A stretch of 64,000 nucleotides of DNA from positions 37,843,460 through 37,907,459 of the forward strand of contig CM055096.1 of NCBI GenBank assembly GCA_029204225.1, read 5' to 3'. Made by a program: the position numbers and the translations under genes. Positions 21,335-31,264 of this stretch are shown here, in pieces (position 1 is the stretch's first letter; the number at the start of each line of letters is the position of its first letter). Under the pieces are notes generated by a model. It worked only from the letters and a program-made list of their open reading frames with translations. It was not told where the DNA came from and did no database searches. The DNA comes from Diphasiastrum complanatum (Eukaryota > Streptophyta > Lycopodiopsida > Lycopodiales > Lycopodiaceae).

Positions 21335-21463
21335 CAAACTCCACTTGGAAAGATCAGCATGATAGTAAAATTTCACAACAAAAAGCAGAGAAGCTTCTCT
21401 TTTGGTAGGGCGCCAACATACAAGCTTGATACAGATCTGGTAGTTCTCATACCATGTTAGAAA
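21335..21463 (-). other. Copia leader remainder with tRNA-iMet-type primer site
   Basis: This continues the copia leader interrupted at 6807. The minus strand reads TGGTATGAGAACTA at 21,454-21,441, a decayed form of the initiator-Met primer site TGGTATCAGAAC seen intact in the duplicate at 35,322. An LTR end (TAACA) abuts it at 21,455. This confirms that the copia element's 5' end lies to the right of element A. Confidence 0.75.
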
Positions 21464-21480
21464 TCCATATATCATAATAT

Positions 21481-21555
21481 GGATGTACATACTAGGATTC
21501 GAACCCAGGATCTCCCTCATACCGGATGGATGCTCTACCACTGCACTATCCATCC
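21481..21555 (-). other. tRNA-like sequence with A and B boxes
   Basis: The minus strand has an A-box-like GTGCAGTGGTAGAGC and a B-box GGTTCGAATCC with a plausible T-arm (CTGGG loop CCTAG). The anticodon arm pairs poorly and the acceptor 3' strand does not fall at the right distance, so I do not call a functional tRNA. The duplicate is at 35,350-35,422. It lies immediately beside a copia LTR end and could be a SINE or tRNA relic. Confidence 0.45.
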
Positions 21556-21559
21556 TGTC

Positions 21560-22879
21560 TGATAGTTCTCTCTAGAGTGTGGATTGATATTCCAACAGTC
21601 AATTGGAATCAAGCTCTTGCAACAGTGGATTGTACAACAAGCTATATGTGTCAACGAGATAATCAATCCGAATTGAGCAAAAAATTTTTACTCGATCAAA
21701 CTTTGGATACACTGATCACTTTTCCATTGAATATGATGAACTTATCTTGGATATCAATTGATCCAATTCTAGATTTGATTGAAGATGATCTAATATATGT
21801 TAGTCATGCCTTGACTTATGATGGAGATGTAGAACTTACAGATGAGTAGATCCTCAATCATATGGATCCTACAAGATTTGGAGTTCGAGATATTCTAGAT
21901 GAACCGACAATAAAACCGCCAAAAACAGGTATATTGAAGGAAGAAAAAGCTCCAAGACCAATGACAAAGAAACAAGCTAATCAACACACTAATACGGTCC
22001 TGAAATGGGAATAATCCTCTCAAAAAGTTGATTCTAAGAATGTACCACCTTTATTGGATAAAGGAAAGGGGAAAATCAATGTTGATTTTTCAAGATGGAG
22101 TTCTCACAAGAAATTACCATCAAGGAAGTCATCACTTTCATAGAAGAGCACATCTTCTAGGAAGTCACCACTTTACGATCGATTCCTACCAAGAAAGCTA
22201 AACAAAGATCAAAGATCAATCCTTATGAAAAGGAACAATCAGAAGAACTCCAGCATTATATGCCCGAGCATTTCAAACACTATACTTTGGATGATGTCTT
22301 GATTATGTTCCCAAAAGCTCATCGTGAACCAGAAGAGCAAGAGCCAGACATGGAAGATGTTTATGATGGACCAGAATGAATCTTGTTAAACCAGGAGAAC
22401 TCGAAAAAATTGTTCAAGTTCGAGCACAACTTACTCCCAAGCATTTTCAAGCATTACAGAAGTTATTGATCAAGTACCAAGATTGTTTTGCTTGTACGTA
22501 CAAGGATCTCAAAGGAATTGCTACTTTGGTTATTGAGCATACAATACCCTGATGCCTGATGCAATTCCAATGGTCACAAAATTTTATCGTTATAATCCAA
22601 ATATTACAGATATTATAAAGAAAAAGCTACAAAGATTACTTGAGGCCGACTTTATTTATGAAATCGAACATGCGAAATGTATTTCTCCAATTTTCGTTGT
22701 TTCTAAGAAGAATGGGAAGATGCAAATTTGTGTGAATCTCAAGGCTTTGAAGAAAGTGAAGAAAAAGGATCACTTTCCGTACCCTTTACTGAAAGCATAT
22801 TGGACCGACTTGCTGGAGCCGAAGCATACAATTTTTTTGGATGGATTTGGTTACAACCAAGTTAAGATCGCACTTGCGG
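21560..22879 (+). pseudogene. Gypsy protease-RT fragment (older relative of element A)
   Basis: Plus-strand sequence homologous to element A from the protease-RT linker (ALATVDCTTSYMCQ, MMNLSWIS, DPTRFGVRDIL) through HFKHYTLDDVLIMFPKAHREP into RT (ISPIFVVSKKNGKMQICVNLK, IFLDGFGYNQVKIA). It stops abruptly at GCGG (22,879), exactly where the duplicate at 36,764 continues. Many stops. It belongs to the same family as 35,430-37,398 and is diverged from element A. Confidence 0.82.
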
Positions 22880-23228
22880 TGGTACTATTTAATACGTGAG
22901 CTATCTAAGTATCTTTCAGATTTAAGGATAAAATGGCAAGAGCATTGTCATCCTTTGCTTCCCATATTGGTAGCAGTTCTTAATTCATCGGTCTGGCTAT
23001 TGAACGATTGACGAATTTCCATAGCTCCTTTTTGATCAGTATCATTCTCATTTTGAATTTTCACGTGTGAAAATCATCTCCGTTGAACTTGTTGATCAAG
23101 CGAATTTCTGAGGTTGAACCTTCCATTAAGATTGATGAACAGAAATTGAGCACAAATCAAATATAAACTAGCTCTGAAATATGAATGTATTTGGTCCTTT
23201 TAATCCTTGGACTCTAGTAAATCCAAAA
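22880..23228 (+). other. Unassigned stretch before a copia-type LTR
   Basis: A short open plus frame (RELSKYLSDLRIKWQEH) at 22,885-23,000 resembles retroelement integrase in composition but is too short to assign. The rest is non-coding leader-like sequence leading to the primer site at 23,229. Confidence 0.3.
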
Positions 23229-24952
23229 CCATGGTCTGATGCCACTCTGTTGGGGACGACAGAGATGAATAGGCCGTAGCGAAAATGGAGGTCGTCGCCC
23301 CAACAAGAGAAAAACAATCAGTTAGTAAAAACTGATAATAGGATAGGATCTCGATTACTTAGAGAATGGAATGATAGAACAGTTCTGAGTGTGATGTTAC
23401 TGAATATCAGAGTAGGTGTCATAGACAACCATAAAGAAATGCTAGATGACTAGGCATTTGAGACATATGCATTTGTTCATTATTGATACTCATGACAGTA
23501 GAAAAAGAAGAGTGAGAGCTAATTAAACATTCAACATGAATGCAATGTGGTAGAACAATAGTGATTATGTATTATAAATGTTGTAGTAACAACTATAAGA
23601 TCACAAAACAATCGCGCTGAGCGCGTGATTCTACTTACAGAAAGAATAAATTGCTATAGTTATGAATACTTTTTACTCTCTCAATATTATCTCTAACTCT
23701 AAGGAGTCGAATACTAAAAACCAATTTTGGTCGTTTGATCTTTGTTTGATTTCTGACCAATACTAATCATACTCGTTCAGATCCTTATATAATTGTTGGA
23801 TGATCTTATGTTATTCTAATTACAATTACAAGATCATTAATAGTTCTGTACTTAATTAATAGAACGTTTATCTAGTGGAGCATGAAGACGTAGACAACAA
23901 AATCTCCGTCGCAAGTGACTGTAGGAGCGTGAAGCTGCAACCACAATTTCCTTCGTATGTGAGTGGAAGCATGATGTGAAAAATACAGATCCTAAGTGGA
24001 TCTAAACTCCAAGATCATTGGCTTGAATGCTTGCACTCCAAACTACATAAGCTAGGAATTGGCAACACATTCTATGCTACCTAGAATGCAAAGAACTTGA
24101 TCAAAAAGCATTTATCACAAATGGAAACTTCCATAAACATCAAGTGCGGCCCAAAATAGCATTATACAGTCCATAATACATCAGCCTACCACTTTTGGAA
24201 AGCACCTAAGATCATACACAATAGCTTGAAGACAATACACACAACAATGCTCTCAATGGAGGAAGAAACAATGACAATGATCTATTGATCTCAATGAAGC
24301 ATACAAAAGGTTTCTCCAACCTGTTCTCCACGACTTCCCTACTATTTATGGATGAGGAAGATGACTCTCTCTCCTCTCTCTAGAAGGTACTTGACCCTAG
24401 ATATTCCCTATATAGGAAAAATAGCTAAAAATGGCTTATATGACCAAAATACATCAAAATGGTCTCATTTTGAAGGGTATGAAGTTTGACACTTCATCAT
24501 ACTGAAAAAATACAGTAAATAAAAACATTGTGGCCTGGTTCACACGTGCAAAACTCCAGAACCAAAACTATTTACAATTTTAGCCAATTTAGGCCTCAAA
24601 CTAGCTAGGAAATGTTGACAATTTTCACACATGATTTCATGGTGTCGTCACAACCGCATGTTGACCGCAAGCATTTACTTGTCGTCCGAGTCAACCCTCG
24701 CCCAGTAAACCTTCGCCTATACTATTTCTAGGTACTGATATACCAGATCTAGCCTCTATCAAATTTTTGAGTCATTCTGTTATATTTTGATAGTGATCCT
24801 GGAAAAATCTTCATTTTAGTGACGATCGCTTGATCAAGATCTATTTTACCAAAAATCAGAAATCTGATTATTTTCAAGTGAAAAAGAAAGATCTAATCTG
24901 ATCTGAGATAGGATTTTTTTTGGGATATTTTAACAAGCATTTATGAAACTTC
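23229..24952 (-). other. Primer site and probable copia-type LTR on the minus strand
   Basis: The minus strand has TGGCATCAGACCATGG at 23,244-23,229, an initiator-Met-type primer site, preceded by an LTR-like end CCAACA at 23,248. Just inside is an inverted repeat, TGTTGGGGACGAC against GTCGTCGCCCCAACA (23,248-23,317). A TATA box (CAATTATATAAGG, minus, about 23,794-23,782) supports an LTR promoter. I could not place the far end of the LTR; the rest to 24,952 has no gene that I can see. Confidence 0.5.
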
Positions 24953-25130
24953 AAATGTATTGACTTGTCTTTTACTGAGAAAGAAGGTCCTTACCCTCAG
25001 AATGAGCGAAGGCACCTCAGTTAGTGATCATCTAAATGGGTTCAAACAGTTGGTGAATCAATTTGTTGCAGTAGATTCGCCTATTTCAGAAGAACGGAAT
25101 CACTTGACATGCTTGTGTACCAAGTAAAAA
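24953..25130 (+). pseudogene. Copia gag fragment
   Basis: The frame LRKKVLTLRMSEGTSVSDHL then NGFKQLVNQFVAVDSPISEE is the middle of a UBN2-type copia gag. It lacks both ends, stands on the opposite strand from the LTR before it, and runs into the hairpin repeats. Confidence 0.75.
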
Positions 25131-25150
25131 GAAAAAAGTTTGTCCAGCTG

Positions 25151-25302
25151 ACCACCTTAGCATGCCGCCATGCTAGGGTGGTGGGTTGTCAGGACAAAAA
25201 AGTTTTGCCCTGGCAACCTACCACCATAGCACGCCGGCATGCTATGGTGGTTTTTTTGCTCTGGCAACCTACCACCTTAGCACGTCGGCGTCGTATGGTG
25301 TT
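25151..25302. repeat. Three tandem hairpin units around a 32-bp palindrome
   Basis: Three units at 25,151-25,182, 25,220-25,251 and 25,271-25,302 follow the pattern ACCACC-(T/A)TAGCA-GCC-GGC-TGCTA-GGTGGT. The first two fold into near-perfect hairpins; the third is decayed. CTGGCAACCT precedes units 2 and 3, and its complement-like GGTTGTCAGG follows unit 1. It is GC-rich against AT-rich surroundings. Confidence 0.75.
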
Positions 25303-26040
25303 AGCACAGTGAGGAAGACAGGTGTCAATGCTGAATGTCAATTGTTATCCATGTCCAAAATAAATTTGGTAGCTTAACAACTTAAAAATATTTGATAATA
25401 CAATTTAGTCTAATCTTCCCTATGTAACATTTAATTATTAGCGATAGGCTTTCCCATATTATCAACGTATCAAGGCATTCCGCCATTCTGATCAGTCTTA
25501 TGGTACTGGTCCGTATCAATTTAAATAGTAAACAACTATGTATTAAAAAAACAACAGCATTATATACGTTGCAATTTGCAAACGAGAGATAGCATGGAAC
25601 GACACTCAGATATGGGGCAAATCCATACCAAACCAATATCTGAACCTATAATAGACATAGTACCATTTTTTAAACTCTTGAGCATATCCATGCTTTCCAA
25701 GAGTATGCCAACTATTGTTCAATTTAGTAAGATTTTAAAATTCTGATAATGTCCATTGTATTATTACCAGTACGTGTTTTGGTCAAGTACTTTACCCTAA
25801 CATTTGTAATAGGCTTAGGGCAGATCCGTGCCATACCAATCCCTACAAATGTGGTGATCCCTTGTACAAATCCATGTACCTTAAGGGCACGTAGGTTATC
25901 AATACTTGTATTCTTGTATTAGAGCTACCTTACTTGTAAGAAAAATGACAAAGTCATCATCTGTGTACCCCGAGTTTATATATGAATGTTTTATCATTGC
26001 TAAATGAGAGGCAAAACTATGATAGTTTGGGTTGTTCTTG
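25303..26040. other. No gene seen
   Basis: AT-rich sequence with only short chance frames and no LTR, primer-site or hairpin signal that I can identify. Confidence 0.5.
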
Positions 26041-27400
26041 TTATAAATGTAAGGTGCTTCCATTTCCTATAATCATTCGTAAGATGCCACCATTTTCTAT
26101 AACCTCACCATTTGTCGAATTAAACGAGATGGTAATGTTAAAAAAGTTTACCGTGTTGTTGGCCATGTTGCTTTTATCAATATCGAGATATTCCAAGGTG
26201 TAAATCCAAAATGGGTTGTCCGGTATCCTAGGCTGCGTTTTGTTTAGGAACTTGTCAATAAGGGGATTGTTGATAAAGCGTATATAATCAATATATCTGA
26301 AAGAGAACTTGAAATCATTCATATATTTTGTCTCAATTTCACCAACCTTTTGATAAATTTCATTGCGAAGTAAGAGAGATACCAATTACACCATAACGGC
26401 AAGCAAGAGAATCTCATAGGGATCCCTCTGATTTGTCTCCATGTGTGATTACCAAGTCTAATAATGCAATTATTTATCAACAAAGAATTCCATGTGCATA
26501 TTGTATCCATGTCAACAACATTTCATTCAAGGACCATTGGAAATCCTTGACTTTTGATATCCATTTATAGTGAAGGATTTTTCCCTTTGTGAATTTGAAG
26601 GCAAATAGGATTAGTTTCTTTAGAACCATTTTCAGCCCATCCGTCCCATCCAAGGGTATATTTTCGTAACATTTGAAAATATCCATGGACTCTATGCAGT
26701 AGATCTCCTTTAAAATATTGAGATAAAAGTCAACAAAGAATTCACATTTCCAAAGCAAAGCTGTATCCCCATTTAGGTAGCTCTTGTATGTTTTTGCCTT
26801 AAGGCTTGCACCTTCCATGATAAAAGGATGCAGCATACCAAGAACCCATGTCAGGAATTTAGCGAGTCCAAAAAAAGAGCACTCATGGGCATTTGTGATC
26901 CATCTGAAAGAGTTTTTATGAGCTTTAAAAGTGCATAGGGAAGTTCTTTTGATTATATGAACTCTTCAGGTATTCTATTTCCCAACGTGTCCTCTATATG
27001 TTCTAGAGAGTGATGAACAAGATTATTTGATCAGTCAGGAAAGGGTTCAAAATCTTGACTATCAAGCCTCTTAATTGCAAGTGCCTTGAGAAGATTTTTA
27101 CAAATGAAATACTGAATATGTTGCGCTTTGTCTACGCCATTGATGTACAAATGTTTGATTAACCATTGTCGTTCGTTATTGGCATCTATCTTTTTCTGTA
27201 AGCTAACAGTATTCCCTTGAATCCAATTTTTTTCTTTTTAATAAGTCAATAGCGGAAAGTCGACATTGGCATGTTTTAAAACTATATCATCATTCATCAT
27301 TGCATATTCAGGTTAAAGCTTCATAAGTTTAATCCAACCATTATAAAGTTCGTTAGCCACGGGGCCTGACAATTTGCGAGTAAATATTTGCGAGTTATGC
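26041..27400 (-). pseudogene. Divergent reverse transcriptase, Penelope/telomerase-like motifs
   Basis: A decayed minus-strand protein of about 450 residues. The N-terminal part (27,390-26,840) includes RQWLIKHLYINGVDKAQHIQ and LPYALLKLIKTLSDGSQMPM. RT motif A is MDIFKCYENIPL (about 26,690), motif B RQIRGIPMRFSCLPLWCNWYL (about 26,400) and motif C FRYIDY where YIDD is expected. NTVNFFNITISF near the end resembles the INFLD.TI segment after motif C in Penelope-like RTs. Frameshifts near 26,500 and 26,385 and several stops break it, and motif C is mutated. No endonuclease domain is visible. Assignment is by motif memory. Confidence 0.6.
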
Positions 27401-27659
27401 AAGTTTTATTTCATTGAATTTTTAGATAGCCATAATCAAAGAATAACAAAAGAAAATAAAACAGTAACAAAATAGCAATGCACAATTCATGGCATTCCAC
27501 AGTCATACCCCTTGACATGTAAGTAGACAAAATACATATGCTTGCAAGGTATGTACTTTTTCATGGACATATTCCTGGAGAAATCTGCACATGTGCATGA
27601 TGGCTCATTTGAAATTGTGACCTAATAAATTGCACCTATTTTACTATTTTCAAAACTCT
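27401..27659. other. Non-coding gap between RT and transposase-like gene
   Basis: AT-rich, without a convincing frame. The first part is shared with 58,015-58,117; the copy at 58,118-58,380 has about 260 bases that are absent here. Confidence 0.5.
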
Positions 27660-30034
27660 CAATGATATATAACTCCTTGTGTTCTGAAGGGACTTTAATT
27701 ATTTCTTATACATGCCCTTTCAATGACAATCCCCTTTTCATTCTATCTTTATCAGATCATGACACACCTGATCTTTGTCTCGTATTTCCACGTTCTGATG
27801 TTGGATTGGTGGTGAAGTTCATATTAGCACTGGCACTATCCACATTGGAAGGTACATGAGGTTCTCCAATCGTATTTTTCTCCTGTGAAATATTGTGGTA
27901 GCATGAACTAGTTGTCTCTAGAATATAGCCCCCTTGGTTCAATTCATCCACTTCAGATTGCATAAGGCTTGTCCCTTGTTGCACGTACAAATACCGTTGT
28001 TCACTGTAGGTGACATAGTGACATTGGGATTGACTTTCCAAGTACAAGTTATATCACTGGCACAAACCACATGAATTGATTTGTGTATCCATTTTGAAGT
28101 TTTCTTGTCCCAAAAAAACTAGGTGCCATTGTTGATTTGATCAACTTGTTGCAGCGTCCTTTGCCAGCAGCCTTCATACCTTGACACTTGATTTTGCTAC
28201 TGATTTTTAGACAACGAATAGCCCACCAGCTGTTGTTTAGTTGTCTTTCTCGTATATCTTTGCAAAGTTGTAGACTAGCTTGGCCTGTCATGTTTGGAGG
28301 TGTATTTGAAAATCCTAATTGATTGCAATTTGGAAGATTGGATTTGTTTTTCCGAGAAACCTTTTGCACATATTCTATATCTGGACGATGAGAAACGTTC
28401 TCATTATCAACATTCCATTGGTGTGCTGGTCTTTTGCATCTGATAGTTTGAATTGGTGCATTAACATCTTGGTCTTGCCTGGTCAAGTCAATCTGCTCAA
28501 CAAACTCATTAACTCTTTCAGAGAAGGAAGCACCCACAATTGAAGCTCTCCTTTTCGAGCGCACTCTCTCCAACAGATTTTGAAATGTTGGACCTTGACC
28601 AATGTATTGGCCAGACAAGAAAGAATTTTCTTGTGCACTCTGCAATGGCATACAGAATTGCTAGTTACACATATCATAGGAATCCAATTCTACTGCAACA
28701 AATTGCACCAAAAAATACAACATGTAAAGTATACCGTGACAACAAATTTTCCCCATCTATGAATTCGATTTTTCCACCAAGCAAGCCAGCTCTCCAATTC
28801 ATTCAAGCAGTTCTCGTATGCATTGCCTATTTTCCACCATGCATAATTTTATTATAAATCGCATCTGCAGCATCAAGATCTGTTGCATCTCGCCACTGCA
28901 AGCACAAAGCAACATGATCGTCTCTAAACAATGGCTTTATGTACTTTGCAGTGTGTTTATTCACACTATCCATAAAATGAAACAAACATGATCTTTCTTT
29001 TCCAATCATCAGTGTGTTAGCATCATTTCCATAAACAATGCGCACAACATTCCAATTTGCTTGTGTCTCATCTGCCATAAATCTTCAAAATGTGACTGGA
29101 TCACACAAATGACCAAACATAACGCGATTCAACAACTCCCAAAATAGCACTTGTGCTTGAACAGCTTCAACTTTCATATCACATATTGCAATAGTTTGCA
29201 TGGATTGGTTTCTGCAAATCAAAGTGCACAATGGATAAGCTACTTAGTTGCTATAATATTGAAAAGCAAGAAATGTAGAAATTTATATCGTATGTCATAT
29301 ACATGGGCAGCCATTGTGACCCAATCTTTAATTCTGTGTACATGATCAAAACAGCACCAAGATCTTGCTAGATCATTCCCTGGTTGCATTCTTTGTACAA
29401 GTTCCACTCCCGACGCTGGACCAGTAGTTGACATCTTGAATATATGACATATATTTGTTTTGTCATGCAATTGTCCAGGGAACAACGATCCATGAAAGAA
29501 CTGGTATGCGCAATGTTCTTTTAAATATAGGAATGAAGTTATTTCATGGGATAGATCGACAGGCTGCAATTCTTTCCTTGCCAACGTTGTCCATTTTTTT
29601 AGTCTAAAATAATCAACCATCAGAAAAATTAAAGATATACAGATATTTTAAGCCCAAATGACATGTTAGAGATTTATACATGCCCATACCTTCGATTGTT
29701 TGTAGTGGGTTCAATCAAAGACAACAATTCATCTAGCCTTGTAGAATCTATAGGAGATGTCGATGATGTTGCCAGCAAGTGATCCGAAATCAACTCTTTG
29801 GCCAAGTCCTTTTGAATTCTCTTTGGTTTATGAATAATGTTCTGAGAGGCCTTCTTCATCACCAGATCTTGTGCTTTCTCCATGTTGACATATGAATCTC
29901 CAACACCGAACTCATGATCATGGAAACCCAAGTGTATGACCATTCTAGTGTATCTCGTGTCATTTGGAATACAATAATAAATCTTAGCTGTACAATGCCT
30001 TGCACAGTAGGGTGGATGATTACAATGTTGACAT
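27660..30034 (-). pseudogene. DDE-transposase-like gene with introns, copy 1
   Basis: Minus-strand exons as in the better copy at 58,496-61,172. Exon pieces: 30,034-29,690 (FHDHEFGVGDSYVNMEKA), 29,603-29,289 (HIFKMSTTGPASGVELVQ, CCFDHVHRIKDWVTMAAHVYD), 29,211-28,827 (FMADETQANWNVVRIVYG, CLFHFMDSVNKH), 28,651-27,660 (FGTRKLQNGYTNQF and tail). Intron 1 is 29,604-29,689 with GT/AG ends; intron 2 (29,212-29,288) has lost its donor (GT to AT). A 161-base deletion near 28,650 and frameshifts add damage. It is truncated at 30,034 by the segmental copy that follows. Confidence 0.65.
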
Positions 30035-30059
30035 CATTCGATACACCCATCAACGGTAG

Positions 30060-31264
30060 CCGGTTGCATAAGTACTGGCCACCACAGTGAGATAGATCCA
30101 GATTGGTGAGGGCACATTACAAAATGCTAATCTGCTAAACCATCACCACTAGATCCAGTCGGATCAAGCCAAATCAAGCTAGATCCATCAAGATTCGGCC
30201 AGATCTAGCAAGTTTGGGAAAATCTGGCAGATCCAAGAAGGATCCAGATCTAGACAGGATAAAAAAGAAAGCAGATCATCAGATTATGTCAATAAGTCCT
30301 CCAAATTTGCAGATTAGAGACCTCGATCTCAGTAACTATGGCAAATTAAAGGGAAAAATTCACCAAAGACTAACGAATCTATTACCAACTATTCGTTAGA
30401 ACTTCCAGAGAACTACCTATAGTTAGATCAAGCCTGGATGAAGCTGATTACCAGTTTAAAAAAGTTAAAAATCAGAAAATCTCGAGATCTCATCAAAAAA
30501 CACTCTAAAAGAGCACTTTTTTCATGATTTTTGGAGATCCCCTGGGAGATATCTTTTGAAACTTGGACAGTCACCAAATCTGACCCAGATGCATCCAAGA
30601 AATTCTCTGCGAGAGTTCTAATGGAGGAATCATCATTTTTTAGTGTGTGCGAGAGTTCTCAGAAGCTGAATTTTCAAAACCCTCGCAGAGCGTCAAGATC
30701 ATCTTACCAACCCTCGCAAGGTGCCTAAATGGAATTAGAGGAGTGATTAGCCTTTCTACATGGTCTAATCTTGAAAATCTGATCATAGGAGCAAGTTGTG
30801 CGAGAGATCACTTGCTACGAGAGTTGAACCCTCGCAGACAGTCTGAACCCTTGCAGAACCTTCGTATAGCAGTCAAATCACCTTCTGAACTCTCGTAGAC
30901 TTCCCTGAGGTATTAGAATTTTGTGAAGAAGGTGCCTGTTAGAATTTGGGTGGGACAAGGAAAAGTGGATTTCACCTAATACGCACTCTAAATTCCGCTA
31001 TATAAGGGCTGAATTTGAGTCATTTGTCACCTTTGCTAGCAAAGCTCTGCCGAAATTTACACTGAAATTACAAAGTTCTCCGTTTGTGACCAAACTTCAT
31101 ACCAACTATCATCTGCAAATACTGAACACCGATCTGTGCTCTAAACTACACTTCTTGTCATCCAACACTCGTTATTCACAGTTTTCTGTCATTTTCACAC
31201 CTTTTTACTCTTTTCACCGTTTTTTCTACTTTTTCGTCCTTTGATAATCATAATCACCGCTAAC
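30060..31264 (+). other. Pol-aORF spacer, better preserved copy
   Basis: No coding frame. It keeps intact decamer motifs at about 30,610 (GCGAGAGTT), 30,649, 30,685 (ACCCTCGCA), 30,712, 30,800 and 30,826, where copy 1 shows CpG-to-TpG/CpA changes. A TATA-like site and a pyrimidine-rich leader precede the aORF ATG at 31,265. Confidence 0.7.
30998..31008 (+). promoter_or_regulatory. Candidate internal TATA box, second copy
   Basis: CTATATAAGGG, identical to 17,729-17,739 and 257 bases before the aORF ATG, although surrounding bases have diverged. Confidence 0.45.

Noticed and set aside
21481..21555. Functional tRNA gene
   Set aside because: The acceptor 3' strand is displaced and the anticodon stem pairs poorly in both copies.
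25109..25377. Overlapping plus frames across the hairpin repeats
   Set aside because: Repeats such as LATYHHSTPACYG only reflect the tandem DNA unit in two frames.
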